From NCBI GenBank assembly GCA_030248225.1, contig JASANE010019192.1, positions 1 through 64,000 of the forward strand: a DNA stretch of 64,000 nt, written 5' to 3'. The DNA is from Trileptium ribeirensis. Lineage: Eukaryota > Nematoda > Enoplea > Enoplida > Thoracostomopsidae. The notes below the pieces were generated by a model. That model saw only the letters and a program-made list of their open reading frames with translations, was not told the origin of the DNA and searched no databases. The position numbers and the translations under genes were made by a program. Shown piece after piece: positions 11,501 to 21,852 of the stretch; the stretch's first letter is position 1, and each line of letters starts with the position of its first letter.

Positions 11501-14177
11501 TTTGTCTATGTCATAAGTGTATTAGTCATGAAAAAAGTGCTCAAAACGGATGCAATAACGTTCATTTTGTGCGTCGTTTGTTTGCGTTTACATTAGTTCG
11601 CCTTCGCGAACACGACAAAGTTCGTTTTGTGTTCATGATCATTTTTGTAAAGAATCGTCCTAGCTTTCGTTTACGGTGTTCCGCTTTCCGTGTTTCTTTT
11701 TATGTACTTAGTTGTGTCCATTGATATATATATACTGTTTGGAGAATTTTTTATTTATACATCTCAGATCTTTTATTTCAGGCAAATATTTTACACCGAT
11801 TACAACGTTTGTGGTGTTCAATTTCTTTGCCATGATTGGAAACATTTTTCCAAATTGTATTCATTTGGTATGTTATGGTTTTATTTTTTTAACTGAGACT
11901 TGCAGTAATATCCAAAACACCTCCATAATGAAGTAGCACTATGGATTTGAGGTGCCTAGACACCAACTCTGCTCTTAAATCATGTGAATATAAGTAAAAA
12001 TATTAGCAAACAATTCACAATCTTGTTTCTCTGTTCTTTTTACCAAAGGGTTATGTCAAAATATAATAGTTTTGAATGAAGCTATAAATCATGTAACACT
12101 TTAGTGCTTTCGGTACACTGATTTTATACAAAGAATTAATTTGGTTCCGAAACTCAAGTAGCGGCACTCATGTAGCTTTATAGTGGCTAAATTTATTCCA
12201 TTCATTTTGTAGAAAAGAAAGTTTCGCCAAGAAGCGTATATCGCTTAAACTTATGCTCGAATGGTTGTATATTTTGCATCGCTCATCCTAAGACTAACCT
12301 TAGTCTGGCCTTTCCACGGCCCTCCGAAAAGTGGGGGGGACTTCGGGGGGCCCCATGTTCGTTCTCGGGGGAAATTTCAAAGTGGGGGATAAGTTTTGCT
12401 TAAAAATACAAAATATTTCCATATTTTCATGCATTTTTACTACTATGAACGTACTTTCAAGTTAAAAAACAATATTTTAGCATTATAAATAGTGGTAATT
12501 AATGTTTAAAAAACAATTTGCAAACAAAGAACATAAATTTTCAGGCATAAAAAATTTTTGGAATTAGTTGAACATGGGGGGTTTCGGCCGAGTGGGGGGA
12601 CGGACATGGGGAAAATCTCACGAACATGGGGGATTTGGAAAGTGGGGAGGGTCCCCCCACCTCCCCCCCACTGTGGACAGGCCAGCTTAGTCAGGGCTCA
12701 CATATTAAAAAATTTAGATTATTGTCTTATGGTACTCAACTCTTATCAAGTTTTCCCGCCCCATTGTTATCGAGGCGACTTGACATGACCCGAAATATCG
12801 ACAGGGCTTTTATATATTTGGTTTTCAATTAATTTAACGAATTTCGATTGTGTTAAAATAAATGAAATATTTAATTTAATAAAAAATGTTGGCTTGCGTT
12901 TAATTTAACGAATTTCGTTTAAGCGAAGATCGATCGTTTGTGTTTTCTTTCGATTATTTCTGCGTTCTATTTTATAAGCACTTAATTCTGATTGTAACTG
13001 TAGTGTTTATAATCAATAAATATTATTTTAGCCTGGTCCACGTTTTCTCTGGCTCGCAGTTCTTTTCCGTGGCCTGATGATTCCGTATTTTATGTTCTGC
13101 AATTATCGCCCCGAACTACGGAGCTTCCCAGTTTATGTCGATAACGATTGGGCCTATGTTGGAATGGCGATTCTAATGGCTATTACTTCGGGATATTTCA
13201 GCGGGTTGTCGATGATGTACGCGCCGGCGTAAGTGAATTATTTTTATGGTTGTTTTTTCATGGATTGCTTATATTTTGAAAATGTTTTTCAATAAATTTG
13301 GGTTATACAATAATTTTGCAGGAATAAAAATTTATTTTATTAATTGTATGGTGTCTGTTTTATGGCGTCGTCAGAAAATGGTTTGATTTCGACCATGTTA
13401 TGTACTTACAATGGTTGTATCATAACGCACTATTTACGTTATTTTACCTCAACAGTACGGATTGATTACATACCCGTGATAGGATAATAAATTGTAGGAA
13501 TATATATCATGGCAACTATCCGACCGAATTGTTTTCTTTTGCCGAGTATGATCGAGAATGTAAAGCAATGGCTATTGTTTTATATCGTTGTGGAGTTGTT
13601 TATCGCAACAAGGGAACGTTTCAGGCTGCCGTGTTGCTGCCACCGCAGATGTGTCGTATCCGTTGCCGGTTCCAGTAAGGATTGGTTGAGTTAGATATCC
13701 GTGATAGGATAATAAAATGTAGAAATAAAAAATGGCAGCTATCCGACCGAATGGATTGTGCTTGCCGAGCATGAGTGAGAATGTAAAGCAGCGGCTCGTT
13801 GTGTCATAATCGTTGTGGAGTTGTTATGTCGCAACTACGGGACGGTTTCAGGCAGCCGTGTTGTTGCCACCGCAGGTGTCTCATACCCGTTGCCGGTTCC
13901 ATTAATCAATTATAATTTGGATATCAATCCATGTGCTGTTGCTGCCATGTTTTTATCAATTTTTTGTACTATTTCCTGTTGTTGCAGTTCCGTGCCTGCT
14001 CAACACGCATCGATAGCGGGAATGATGTCTGCGCTGTTCCTAATACTCGGCATCAACTGTGGAATTGGATTTAGTCTTGCGGTGGCGCATATTATCGAAT
14101 ACACAGGGCCACTGACGCCGATTAAACATGCTCTTGCAGCTGTTAATATGACTGCGGTGCCGATAATAGCAATGTGA
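2436..14177 (+). CDS. SLC29: Equilibrative nucleoside transporter (SLC29/ENT family), 3' part of gene in eight exons
   Basis: ENT proteins carry nucleosides across the plasma or organelle membrane by facilitated diffusion using eleven membrane helices. Exons placed here: 2436-2570, 3407-3466 (tentative), 5357-5454, 8844-9014, 9871-9979, 11782-11867, 13032-13228 and 13988-14177, joined in compatible phases. They give about 350 residues covering helix 4 to the end. Family hallmarks seen are a Gly-rich helix 4 (GVAAELP), the helix 6 signature ending CFDTYFILP, a charged cytoplasmic loop starting KFYRYYK, helix 7 with FFVTLTIFPAIQ, helix 8 with FNFFAMIGN, and helix 9-10 with RGLMIPYFMFCNYRPE and NDW. 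The helix 1-3 exons are not seen. All visible splice sites are intact and the frame is open, so the gene looks functional. Which ENT subtype it is cannot be told. Confidence 0.93.
3407..3466 (+). CDS. ENT exon (tentative): short Ser/Ala/Thr-rich loop between helices 5 and 6
   Basis: A strong polypyrimidine acceptor (CTTCTTTCAG) precedes 3407, and the frame set by the previous exon reads through a Ser-, Thr-, Ala- and Pro-rich stretch. The only downstream GT that keeps phase with the next exon is at 3467 (GTCATT), which is a weak donor. The exact end, and whether the exon is constitutive, are uncertain. Confidence 0.45.
4130..4320 (-). repeat. Copy of a dispersed GCGCGCGGAAATTTT-type repeat
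   Basis: Read on the minus strand this AT-rich block begins near a GGCGCACGGAAAATT segment, then alternates A-rich and AATTTT runs with GGGGAAAATTG spacers. The same layout recurs at about 30110-30360 and 52050-52240. No coding potential or clear termini are visible; it is a dispersed family of unknown type. Confidence 0.5.
4354..4775 (+). repeat. Two tandem copies of a 211-bp unit
   Basis: Unit 1 (4354-4564) and unit 2 (4565-4775) are almost identical; the one clear difference is GTCGTTTCTA versus GTCGCTTCTA. Such high identity beside degenerate surroundings points to a recent tandem duplication inside an ENT intron. No open frame spans a unit. Confidence 0.95.
5357..5454 (+). CDS. ENT exon: helix 6 with the CFDTYFILP signature
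   Basis: The acceptor is ACATTTTCAG and the donor GTAAGT follows at 5455. Translation gives SPDQRIAAIYYFLAAVVVLL followed by CFDTYFILPRC, a close match to the sixth helix of ENT transporters. The exon ends in phase 0. Confidence 0.92.
6037..7540. mobile_element. Non-autonomous DNA transposon with GTCATTTCACGAAA inverted ends
   Basis: GTCATTTCACGAAA near 6039 is matched by its reverse complement TTTCGTGAAATGAC near 7525, and the similarity continues more loosely inward on both sides. No transposase frame lies between. The interior carries a repeated G-run motif, roughly GGTCGGGGGGGCTACATTTT, near 6525, 6808, 6942 and 7168 on the plus strand and inverted near 7490-7510. No clear target duplication could be assigned. 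It sits in the ENT intron between the helix 6 and loop exons. Confidence 0.65.
7541..8843. other. ENT intron sequence without a recognised feature
   Basis: AT-rich intron sequence. A GGGTCCA/TGGACCC inverted pair lies at about 7708-7765 and could fold. No exon with supporting ENT similarity or splice signals is seen. Confidence 0.5.
8844..9014 (+). CDS. ENT exon: large cytoplasmic loop
   Basis: The exon is 171 bp, exactly 57 codons, between acceptor TACTTCAG and donor GTTAGT. The product starts KFYRYYK, the usual continuation after helix 6 in ENTs, then is very rich in Lys, His, Glu and Gln, as expected for the central hydrophilic loop, and ends YIKVFRM just before helix 7. Confidence 0.9.
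9871..9979 (+). CDS. ENT exon: helix 7
   Basis: The acceptor is TTCCATTTAG and the donor GTAAGT begins at 9980. Translation AYPQLFSVFFTFFVTLTIFP followed by AIQVDIKP matches ENT helix 7 and the following extracellular turn. The second half of this exon, with the start of the intron, is duplicated just downstream (10064-10216). Confidence 0.93.
9916..10216 (+). repeat. Tandem duplication covering half of the helix 7 exon and following intron
   Basis: The segment 9916-10063, made of the last 64 bases of the exon plus intron, is repeated degenerately at 10064-10216 in the same order. TTACAATATTTCCAGCGATT corresponds to TTACATATTTCCGGCAATT, the donor region GGTAAGTAGAGATAT to GCAAGTTGAGATAT, and TATCAGAACATATTC to TATCAGAAAATATTT. 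In the second copy the GT of the donor has become GC and there is no upstream acceptor, so it is a dead partial exon. Confidence 0.85.
11782..11867 (+). CDS. ENT exon: helix 8
   Basis: The acceptor is TATTTCAG and the donor GTATGT. Joined in phase 1 to the previous exon it gives KYFTPITTFVVFNFFAMIGN and a following IFPNCIHL, the usual ENT helix 8 ending in FNFF-x-x-(I/L)-GN. Confidence 0.93.
12305..12685. mobile_element. 381-bp MITE with CTGGCCTKTCCAC ends and CTTAGT duplication
   Basis: The element starts CTGGCCTTTCCACGG and ends CTGTGGACAGGCCAG, so its ends are inverted repeats. It is flanked on both sides by CTTAGT (12299-12304 and 12686-12691), a perfect 6-bp target duplication. The interior has GTGGGGGG and CGGGGGGCCCC blocks near each end and an AT-rich middle, and no coding frame. 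A partial relative lies at 1945-2010. Confidence 0.85.
13032..13228 (+). CDS. ENT exon: helices 9 and 10
   Basis: The acceptor is TTATTTTAG and the donor GTAAGT begins at 13229. The 65-codon product contains PGPRFLWLAVLFRGLMIPYF, a loop with FCNYRPE and DNDWAYV, and a helix ending SGYFSGLSMMYAPA. This is the characteristic ENT layout before the last helix. Confidence 0.93.
13471..13912 (+). repeat. Tandem duplication with an exon-like core in the last ENT intron
   Basis: Two roughly 220-bp copies, about 13471-13690 and 13697-13912, share the order CCGTGATAGGATAATAAA, GGCARCTATCCGACCGAAT, GAGAATGTAAAGCARYGGCT, TCGTTGTGGAGTTGTT and TTGCCGGTTCCA. In copy 1 the last part looks like a small exon: acceptor GTTTCAG near 13623 and donor GTAAGG near 13675. 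In copy 2 the donor is lost (TTAATC). No transporter motif is encoded, so I call it a repeat with a possible cryptic exon. Confidence 0.75.
13988..14177 (+). CDS. ENT terminal exon: helix 11, C-terminus and stop
   Basis: The acceptor is TTGTTGCAG and the exon continues in phase 2 from the previous one. The product starts ASVPAQHASIAGMMSALFLI and continues as a hydrophobic helix with Gly spacing typical of the last ENT helix. The tail reaches a TGA at 14175-14177, about 25 residues beyond the usual short ENT end. An ATTAAA-type polyadenylation signal lies near 14244. Confidence 0.88.
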
Positions 14178-17100
14178 ACGATTGTTTTTAATTGTACAGT
14201 GTTGATTAATTTGGCTTTACCCTAGATAATAAGATTATCAAGCATTAAAATAGCTTTAGTCGCGTCTACCAGAATTTCTGTAGACACACTATAAAATTTC
14301 GGACTTTTAGCATCTGAAAGAAATGAGTTAAATTACTAATGTAGTTAATTAAATTACTAATGTAGCTAGGGTTTAGAAAATTTCATTAGTGATGAACGTG
14401 ATGTTGGCCAAATTTTATTACAGCTCTTTCATAGAAACTCATTGGCGAGTGTGGCTTTATCTTTCTATACGGTTCGTATAAAAGGCACGGATGTTCAGAA
14501 ACAAACTGATGCCGCCTGCATCTCGTCGGTTTTATAGACAGATTTAGCACAGAGTTTAACATAGTCTGCGGCCATAGGTGATTTTGCCATGGCAGTTTCA
14601 ATGCTATAAGAATTGCTATCTGAAATCATTTGGGCTACAACTACTATCATAAATTTTGGAGTAAATCCATAGCCAGTACTGTTTTCATTACAGTCATTTT
14701 CTTTAGAATAATGGATAATAATTATACGTTTTTAAGAGAGCACGCTTATTTTTAATATTGCATCAGTGTTTGGTTTAATGCATTATGTAGGAATTTTTAC
14801 ATCTATAAAGGCGATTGGATCCAAATTGTTAACCAGCATTAACAGTGCTCAAAATGAAATGAAGGAATAACACACCTTGAAAATACTTCAATTTAAACAT
14901 TAGCGATCTTCAATTAATAGAGAGCCGCATTCACGGACTGAAATAAAAGCCACAATTTTCTGGAACAGCTATGATTTTTCCACGATTAGTTTTTATTTGT
15001 CTGCGTAGTTGTTGCCTACATGGGACAGAGGAATTGGGATTTAGCTGATAGGTAACTTTGGTTAGCAATAAGAAATCGTGGAGTGGGTTTGTTGCTGGTA
15101 GTTGTGCCGTGAAATTTCGATAAGTTTGCAACTTTAAGTATCGCTTTGGGCACGGAACCGACATTTATGTTCCTTGGATTGTTTGCTATGACTACTACTA
15201 CATTGCTGAAGGTCATTTATAGCATTGTCCGCAAAAACGCGGGACACAAAGGTTAAAAAGCAATATATTATATACAGGATGCACATATAACAAATATACA
15301 CATAATAATGCATGTCTGCATGGACAATATTTTATTATAATGTCATTACGTTGGTGCATTTTTTAAGTAGTTTGCCAGAACTAGTGCATACTACATTAAA
15401 ACTAAAGTAATATTTCTAATAACCCGACGATCTCAACGCGAAGCTTCTATTTTGCTTTATCTTGTTTGATTCGTTACTTTGCTCAGTAGCAATATTATAA
15501 TAATTGTTTTGCGTCATGTTTTTGTTAAATTTGATTTGAAATATTTGGCACTCAGGAATCATCGGAGTTAAAAAAAGCCATGGCACGGCACAAAAGCTAT
15601 AATCCGTTTGTTGATTTTTGTCTATTTAAATACAAATGTATAATTAATATTCTATTGTAGTCACGGTGTTTGCGGTCTGTTCAATTGTTTTATTCTACCT
15701 TCATGTTTTCTATGTGCATTATATACTTTTAACACTTGCTTTTATTATTGTTATGTACTAAAGTAAACCGTTGATACTGACAGACAAAGCGCACTCTGGT
15801 CATTCCTCGGAAGAGTTCTTCCAGGTTATTTGATTTTCACCGGGATTTAAGTACGGTCACGCTAGAGTTTGTCAGCAGCTAATCTCGTAGCATTGAAAAT
15901 AATCGTCCTGATGAGCGGCGGAGGCCTTGCTATTAGAGGCTGATAAGCCAGAGCGATAACATGGTATTGCTGCCACTACTTTTAGCCTAATCATAATTGT
16001 GGTTTCGCGGAGAAGCTCTTGTTCGAAGCTGTCGTAGAAGCATTATGTATAGCAATGATCTTTTCGGAAAGTTTTTCAAGTTGGTTTCACAGATAATGTT
16101 GGTTCAGCATTATATAAACTAACTCTAGTCATTCAAGTCGAACGGTAATTTATTAGACACGGTTCGGGTATCTAGAAACTCAAATGCCTCCTTTTTAAAA
16201 TATTTCAAGGGATTTGCGTTTTTTTTTTCATATATTTAATTACGTATATGAATTTACTTACATTGTGCATAATGTTTCCACCCATGGATCTCTCTCGATT
16301 CAATACAGCGTCTTCTTTTTAATTTATGAAAATCATTTGTCTGCCGAAATACAAACCAAAAACTGTCGAAATTTGGCCTCTATACGAAAAGGCCATTAGA
16401 ATTTTATTCGAGTTGCATAATTTTTATTCTGTTGTGTTTTCGGATAATCTCTATGGTGCGAAAACTATCGAGACGGTTTTATGTTCTTAGTGACAGACAT
16501 ACAGTGCCTGCTAGAAATGACTGTCGCTCGCGACTCGTTCGAAATAAATTTGTTGTGAAAATAGAATTTATTATTGATTTAAATAGTTTCGAAATTTCGA
16601 GCGATCCACTCGCTAGAAGTGCCACAATCATTTCTTGCCCGTACTGTAGTAACTTACATAAGAAAAACCACACCATAGTTACTTTGTTATATGTACATAA
16701 GGCTATGACTTTCACCTACTATGAGCACTCTCTGTTATTTGACCATATTGATCCATTTTCGCAATTTACATATGGCCCATTTTTCATATTTATTGGGCGA
16801 TATAGTAACATCCGAGAAATACATAACAGCAAAAAATTTTTAATATAGCAAAAAAGTTAATATTAACCCATATTTTAAAAAATTCGGTATTTGCTGCAGG
16901 ATTTAGTTTTGCTCGTGCTTACTTGCGACATAATTGCTTATGGAATTGCCTAACTGCTTTGTTCAGATTCGAAGAACAGTGGTTTTCATCGCATTAGTAA
17001 GCCATTATAAGTGTATTTTCAATCTTTTGCTTTCGTTTAATTTTTTCAGATTGGATTGTCAAGTACAAAAGCATTTTTTCAACAGCAACCAAGTGCTAAA

Positions 17101-17240
17101 CCTACATTGTTTTTAAATCGTAACAACTGAGCACACTGGCTTGTTTATGGGGTCATTGAGACCATATCTCCCAAAAATAATAACGGCCCTTCTTTGGGAT
17201 TGACAGTTCCATCAGTTCCAGTTATATGGTATGCGCGTGC
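14178..17240. other. Intergenic sequence after the ENT gene, no gene recognised
   Basis: AT-rich sequence without family matches. The longest open frame (16432-16848, + strand, 138 codons) has a composition close to random and no recognisable motif, so it is not called as a gene. A cluster of short frames on both strands around 14930-15216 is likewise unsupported. Confidence 0.5.
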
Positions 17241-18030
17241 AGAAATTATTGAGCCGGCGGGTACCCGCGTATATCAAAGTGCTGTCCACCGCCACTAGGT
17301 CCGTACCCGCGAGCTCAATACGTTTTTCTCAGGCCCACTAGTTATGGAATCATTAATGGCTCAACATAGCTATCGCTATGCGTTTTAAAGCCATTCTAAT
17401 CTTGTTAACGTTTTGATAGCGGATTTTTCGCCAGCGATCTCTCGCTGCCCAGAATTCACGACAAGGACGTCATCCTCTTTCGCAGCCGACCTCTCTACTG
17501 CCCAATCAACCATCCCAATGGAAGCTAGCCGGTATTCAGAGGGGCTGCCTGCCCCGTGCCCAGCACAGGAATTTCTAGCGTCCTAAAGATACCGTAATTT
17601 GCACTTCTGCAGGGTATAATAAAGGGTGTTTTTTGTGGTTTACACCGCCCACTAAATGGAACTGCCTAGTGGCTTCTACAGTGCCCAGTAAAGGGAACCG
17701 TCTAGTTTTATCAGTTGGACGCGGTTGGACCTACTGTTAACAACGTGACCCAAGACTTACACAAATCGAGACACGACTCATCGTGACCCACAAAACATGG
17801 CGACCCACATGACTCACGAACGACCCACTGACCCACCCTCCATGTCTGGTAGCAAAACAAAATATTTAACATCACGGTTGGTTATTCTTGCAAGTGGAGC
17901 ATTGCTCGGTATTCGGGGTTGTGCTTTTTTCGATTACTTTTAGAAACTTGCCGGTACCCGTACCCGCGTGCTCAACATCTGACTTCGTGTCCGGCCCGCG
18001 GGTACCCGTACTCGCGCACAGCTCTGGATA
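17240..18030. repeat. Region with repeated GGGTACCCGCG ends, possible DNA-transposon remnant
   Basis: GGCGGGTACCCGCG near 17261, TCCGTACCCGCGAGCTCAA near 17300, GCCGGTACCCGTACCCGCG near 17950 and GCGGGTACCCGTACTCGCGC near 17999 bracket about 700 bases. The right end reads GCGCACAGCTCTG, which on the minus strand begins CAGAGCTGTGCGCG, a form often seen at hAT-type ends. There is no matching left terminus and no transposase, so the assignment is tentative. Confidence 0.4.
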
Positions 18031-19990
18031 TGCTATCATAAAACTTTTATATAACTACTAAATAGTATGACTCGAACATTTCTTGACCCCTCCCCAAATG
18101 AGAATTGTTAATACTCCAATGACTGGGCTTATCCTTTTCTAGGCTAGGGAATTTTTCGTAATTTATAAAATAAAAAAACTGCCTGCTAGGACACGTAGCT
18201 TTCACAAAGCGAACAAAGTATTGCAACGAACACGACGAAATATACACATAAAACTAAGGCATGATAACAAGATAAAATGGCATTGTAATTCATGCAGGAT
18301 AAGATGGTTGGTTGCTGTACTGCGTAACCTCTTGGAAAATATCCACCGGTATTTCTGGTCCTTAGTTTTACGCAGAGCACCAGATCTATGTCCCGGAAAA
18401 CTTTTTTACTCTATGAAGAGGCCAATATACTACCATAACTTCAGAAATGGATCAGGAATATTTTTCCTAACGATAAATACAGTAGATGCCGATGCCTTAG
18501 CTTAATCATTGGAAATACGTTTAAGGTGTTAACAGAGAACTTGTTTGGCGAGGCCTTTGGTTATTGTGGATAGCCTGACGAAATTTAACACATCTTTGTT
18601 ATGCACCGTATCTATTTCAGGTCGTATGGTTGTAATTGAAATTTAACATATTTTAACTATTCATAGTGTTTGGTAAATTTTTCTACTCAATTTAGCAATT
18701 GTTGGATTTGTTGGTAGGCTCAGCGTTCTGCTGCTGCACAATGATAACCTTTCATTAAATTTAATTGATGGATTAGTCTTTAGAAGTAGGTTACATATTC
18801 TAATCAGGTGAACTCACGAAGCATTCAAAGATAAATGTTGCACTCACAGCACATTGTAACACATATTGTCACGTTTATACCTACACGATTATTGTGGTGA
18901 CCATAATGCTTATTGCTACAATTCATCTCAACTATTGCTGCAATACCTAGTAATAATTGTAGCAATTTTACCTACATTATACGCACGAAAATCGTCCAAA
19001 TAGCACAAATATTGCACTAAACATGTAACAACAATAAGAATTATCGCTAAATGTTTCAAAGACGCTTTGAAGCAATAATCATGCTCATAGGTGCTACAAT
19101 GGGCAGTGATTGCACACATTTATTTGGAAATGCCGATAAATTTGATTAAATTTTTTGCCTTAACGTTTCAGTTTTTCGAAAATGTTAACTCGAACAAAAC
19201 ACAGGTCATGCTATAAAATGTTTAAAACTTGCATATGTTAGGCTGTGATACGCCTGAACCATATCCGGCTCGACTCTTCCAATGGAAAGCCGGACAGTAC
19301 TCAGCTCTTGAGCTCCTAATAATAAAAATTTTCGATTCTCTTGCTGTGCTAATGTACTATATATCAGCTGTTGTGTTTATTGCACTAGAAAGGAGCTTTT
19401 TACGGATCACGGATCTTAGGCTCTGTCTTGGGTCTTCAGACATCATAGTAGGTTCGGTTCTAGAGCCTAAATTTTCACCTCTGTCTCTTTCAAAGTGCTA
19501 CACATCTGTTCATGCTGTGTTTCATTGAAATTATCGTGGCTAGTTTTTGTTTTTGCTTAGCCGGATATACAATTTGTAATGTGATAAAAGCAACAAACGA
19601 GTAATTGTACAAATTTGGCCTTTTATATTAAAAAACGAACTTTGGAATACTTGATGTAAAATTATTGAGAAGTTCGGATGCTGTTTGTTTATTTTGTCGT
19701 TTGTTATAGTTTTTTTAATACTTGACCTGTTCTACCAGTTAACATTAACTAGTCCGAGTTAGCTTGAAGGTGTTGCTTGTTCTTACTTATTATACATTCA
19801 ATTGCTAAATTATGACATTATTATTGTCTTATAACTAGTCCACTAATTCAAATTATATGTGTGTGCTGTGTTGACTACGGTGATTTATTATGCCATGTAT
19901 TTTATTTGTATATGTCGCGACACCTTTGTTGTGTGAGTTTTCATTGTGTGTGATGTTTTCGCTTTGAATGAGTAGCAAAAAGTGTCTTAA
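18031..19990. other. Intergenic sequence, nothing recognised
   Basis: AT-rich sequence with several short open frames on both strands, including 94 codons at 18221-18505 (+) and 99 codons at 19229-19528 (+). None has a recognisable motif or splice context that would support a gene. Confidence 0.5.
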
Positions 19991-20608
19991 AATTTATAAC
20001 GATGATAATTTCACACAATTAATGTGTGATATATTGCTACAATTTGTATTAAAGTTAACAATAATAATGGCAACTATATGGCGTACAAATCTTACATCAA
20101 TTGTGCATCCATTTGTACATTATGTATGATTATGTCAACATAAATTGTAAGAAATTGACCACAATATAAGACATTGTACATAATTTGTATGAATTGTAAC
20201 ACAGAATAAGTATGATTATTTACGCATCCTGTGTGTAAAATTTACTCATAAGAATTGTATGACTTACTACACATTATTTTGTATGAAATTACATACAACG
20301 TAATATGTATGATAAATTGTACATGATTTGCATGAAATTGCACACAAAAATGTGTGATAATTTGCGCTTTATTTGTATGAAATTTCAGATAATAAATGTT
20401 TCTTTTGAAGCTGTGTAAACAAATATATCATAAAATTGAAAATTAGTACAAAAATTGCAGTTATGTACACATTCATACATTAGGTGTATCTTATTTCATA
20501 CAAATATTTCTAAAAAGTCATACATTAGATAAATCATTATTTAATATAAATATGTGTGAAACTTCATACATTAAATATATTTAATTTCATACCGATATAA
20601 ACATTCAT

Positions 20609-20672
<64 letters not shown>

Positions 20673-20860
20673 TTATTTTTCACAAAATCCATACATTGTA
20701 TCTAATGCGTTTCACACAACATATATTCAAATTCATACAATGCATGCATCGTATTTGATACGAATATATCTAGATTCTAACATTATGCTGTATATTTCAT
20801 ACAATAATATGAATTTCAATGACTAGAATTGTATTTTTATACAAACGAATCTGAAAACAC
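19990..20860. repeat. Two oppositely oriented arrays of a TGTATGAAATT-type unit around a TA microsatellite
   Basis: From about 20030 to 20400 the plus strand repeatedly shows TTGTATGAAATTACACA-like units spaced 25-35 bases apart. From about 20460 to 20850 the reverse complement, AATTTCATACA with ACATTA spacers, recurs. The two halves are therefore a large degenerate inverted repeat with its centre near 20430. Confidence 0.6.
20612..20670. repeat. (TA)n microsatellite
   Basis: About 29 uninterrupted AT/TA dinucleotides. It lies within the right arm of the convergent repeat array. Confidence 0.97.
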
Positions 20861-21785
20861 GGACAAAACAGAAAGCCGTTTTACATCAACATCCTTACAT
20901 ATGATTTTAAAATTCAGACATTACAAATGTAAGCACTATCGCACTTAAAATGTGTATGTAAACCAACCACACAAATGGTGTACGACACTACACATATGTA
21001 TGACATATAATACTAATGTTTAAGAGTGAACGCTTTGTTTTATTGTAGCAGGTATGCTATGCATAAACTAGTGTTGTATGCCATTTCGGGTTTAAGCATT
21101 TATAAATTAGACAAATTTATAAGTAACTTATTATAGGCAAACCTATTTGTGTGAGATAAAAGTAATTACAGCTAGCCAGACATTACAGCTTCATTGTGTC
21201 GACTTTCAAGCATAATATTTTGAGAAAAGTATCATCATGATCACACGTGTCTAAATTGTGTATATGTTGTATACGTATATATATCTATACTGTTGAGGTA
21301 GCTGGTGCCTCGGGCGAGGAGGAGGGGAGTCGGCCTTAGGCATTTTAATGGGGCCAGCCCGATGTGGAAGAGCGGTATTTTGATGGGCTGGGTGGGTAAG
21401 CGACTTTTATATCCATATCTTATCTTGCGGTGCCAAGTTTTTTGTCATGTACATATTTTCAAAATAGATCTGTTAATGTGCAACCTAATAGTGGCAATGT
21501 TTTTTATTTGTCAAACTATGTTGTCTGAATTGTCATTAATTGTTTTTATCCAAATTTCGTAACCAGGATGTACGCTAAAATTGGACAATACATGCGTGTA
21601 TCCATATGTATTGTGTGGTTGTTTTTTACCCTCCTAAGTTCAAATATATTCAACTGGACATATACAAGCTCAATATATAATTTGCTTTTGAGGAAATTTT
21701 GAAAACTGCTCACAGACTATGTTCAAGGCGACGCATAATTATAGTGAGATGTTCTCGTCAATTCATTTAACCTAAATTCTGAAAT

Positions 21786-21852
21786 GCGTGGCCTCCGTGA
21801 TCTGGTCAGTTAGTCACTCTTGGACAAACTGGCTGGTTCGAATAAGGGCGAT
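21786..21852 (+). repeat. tRNA-like segment, possible SINE head
   Basis: The stretch has an A-box-like TGATCTGGTCAGTTAGTCAC followed about 30 bases later by a B-box-like GGTTCGAATAAG. Acceptor-stem pairing is poor, so it is not a functional tRNA. A degraded tRNA-derived SINE is the best explanation. Confidence 0.3.

Noticed and set aside
11416..11724. A 102-codon frame in the ENT intron as a separate gene
   Set aside because: No motif, and it overlaps a real ENT intron between two well supported exons.
16432..16848. A 138-codon plus-strand frame as a gene
   Set aside because: No recognisable motif, no splice context and no supporting neighbours. It could be chance in a long non-coding stretch.
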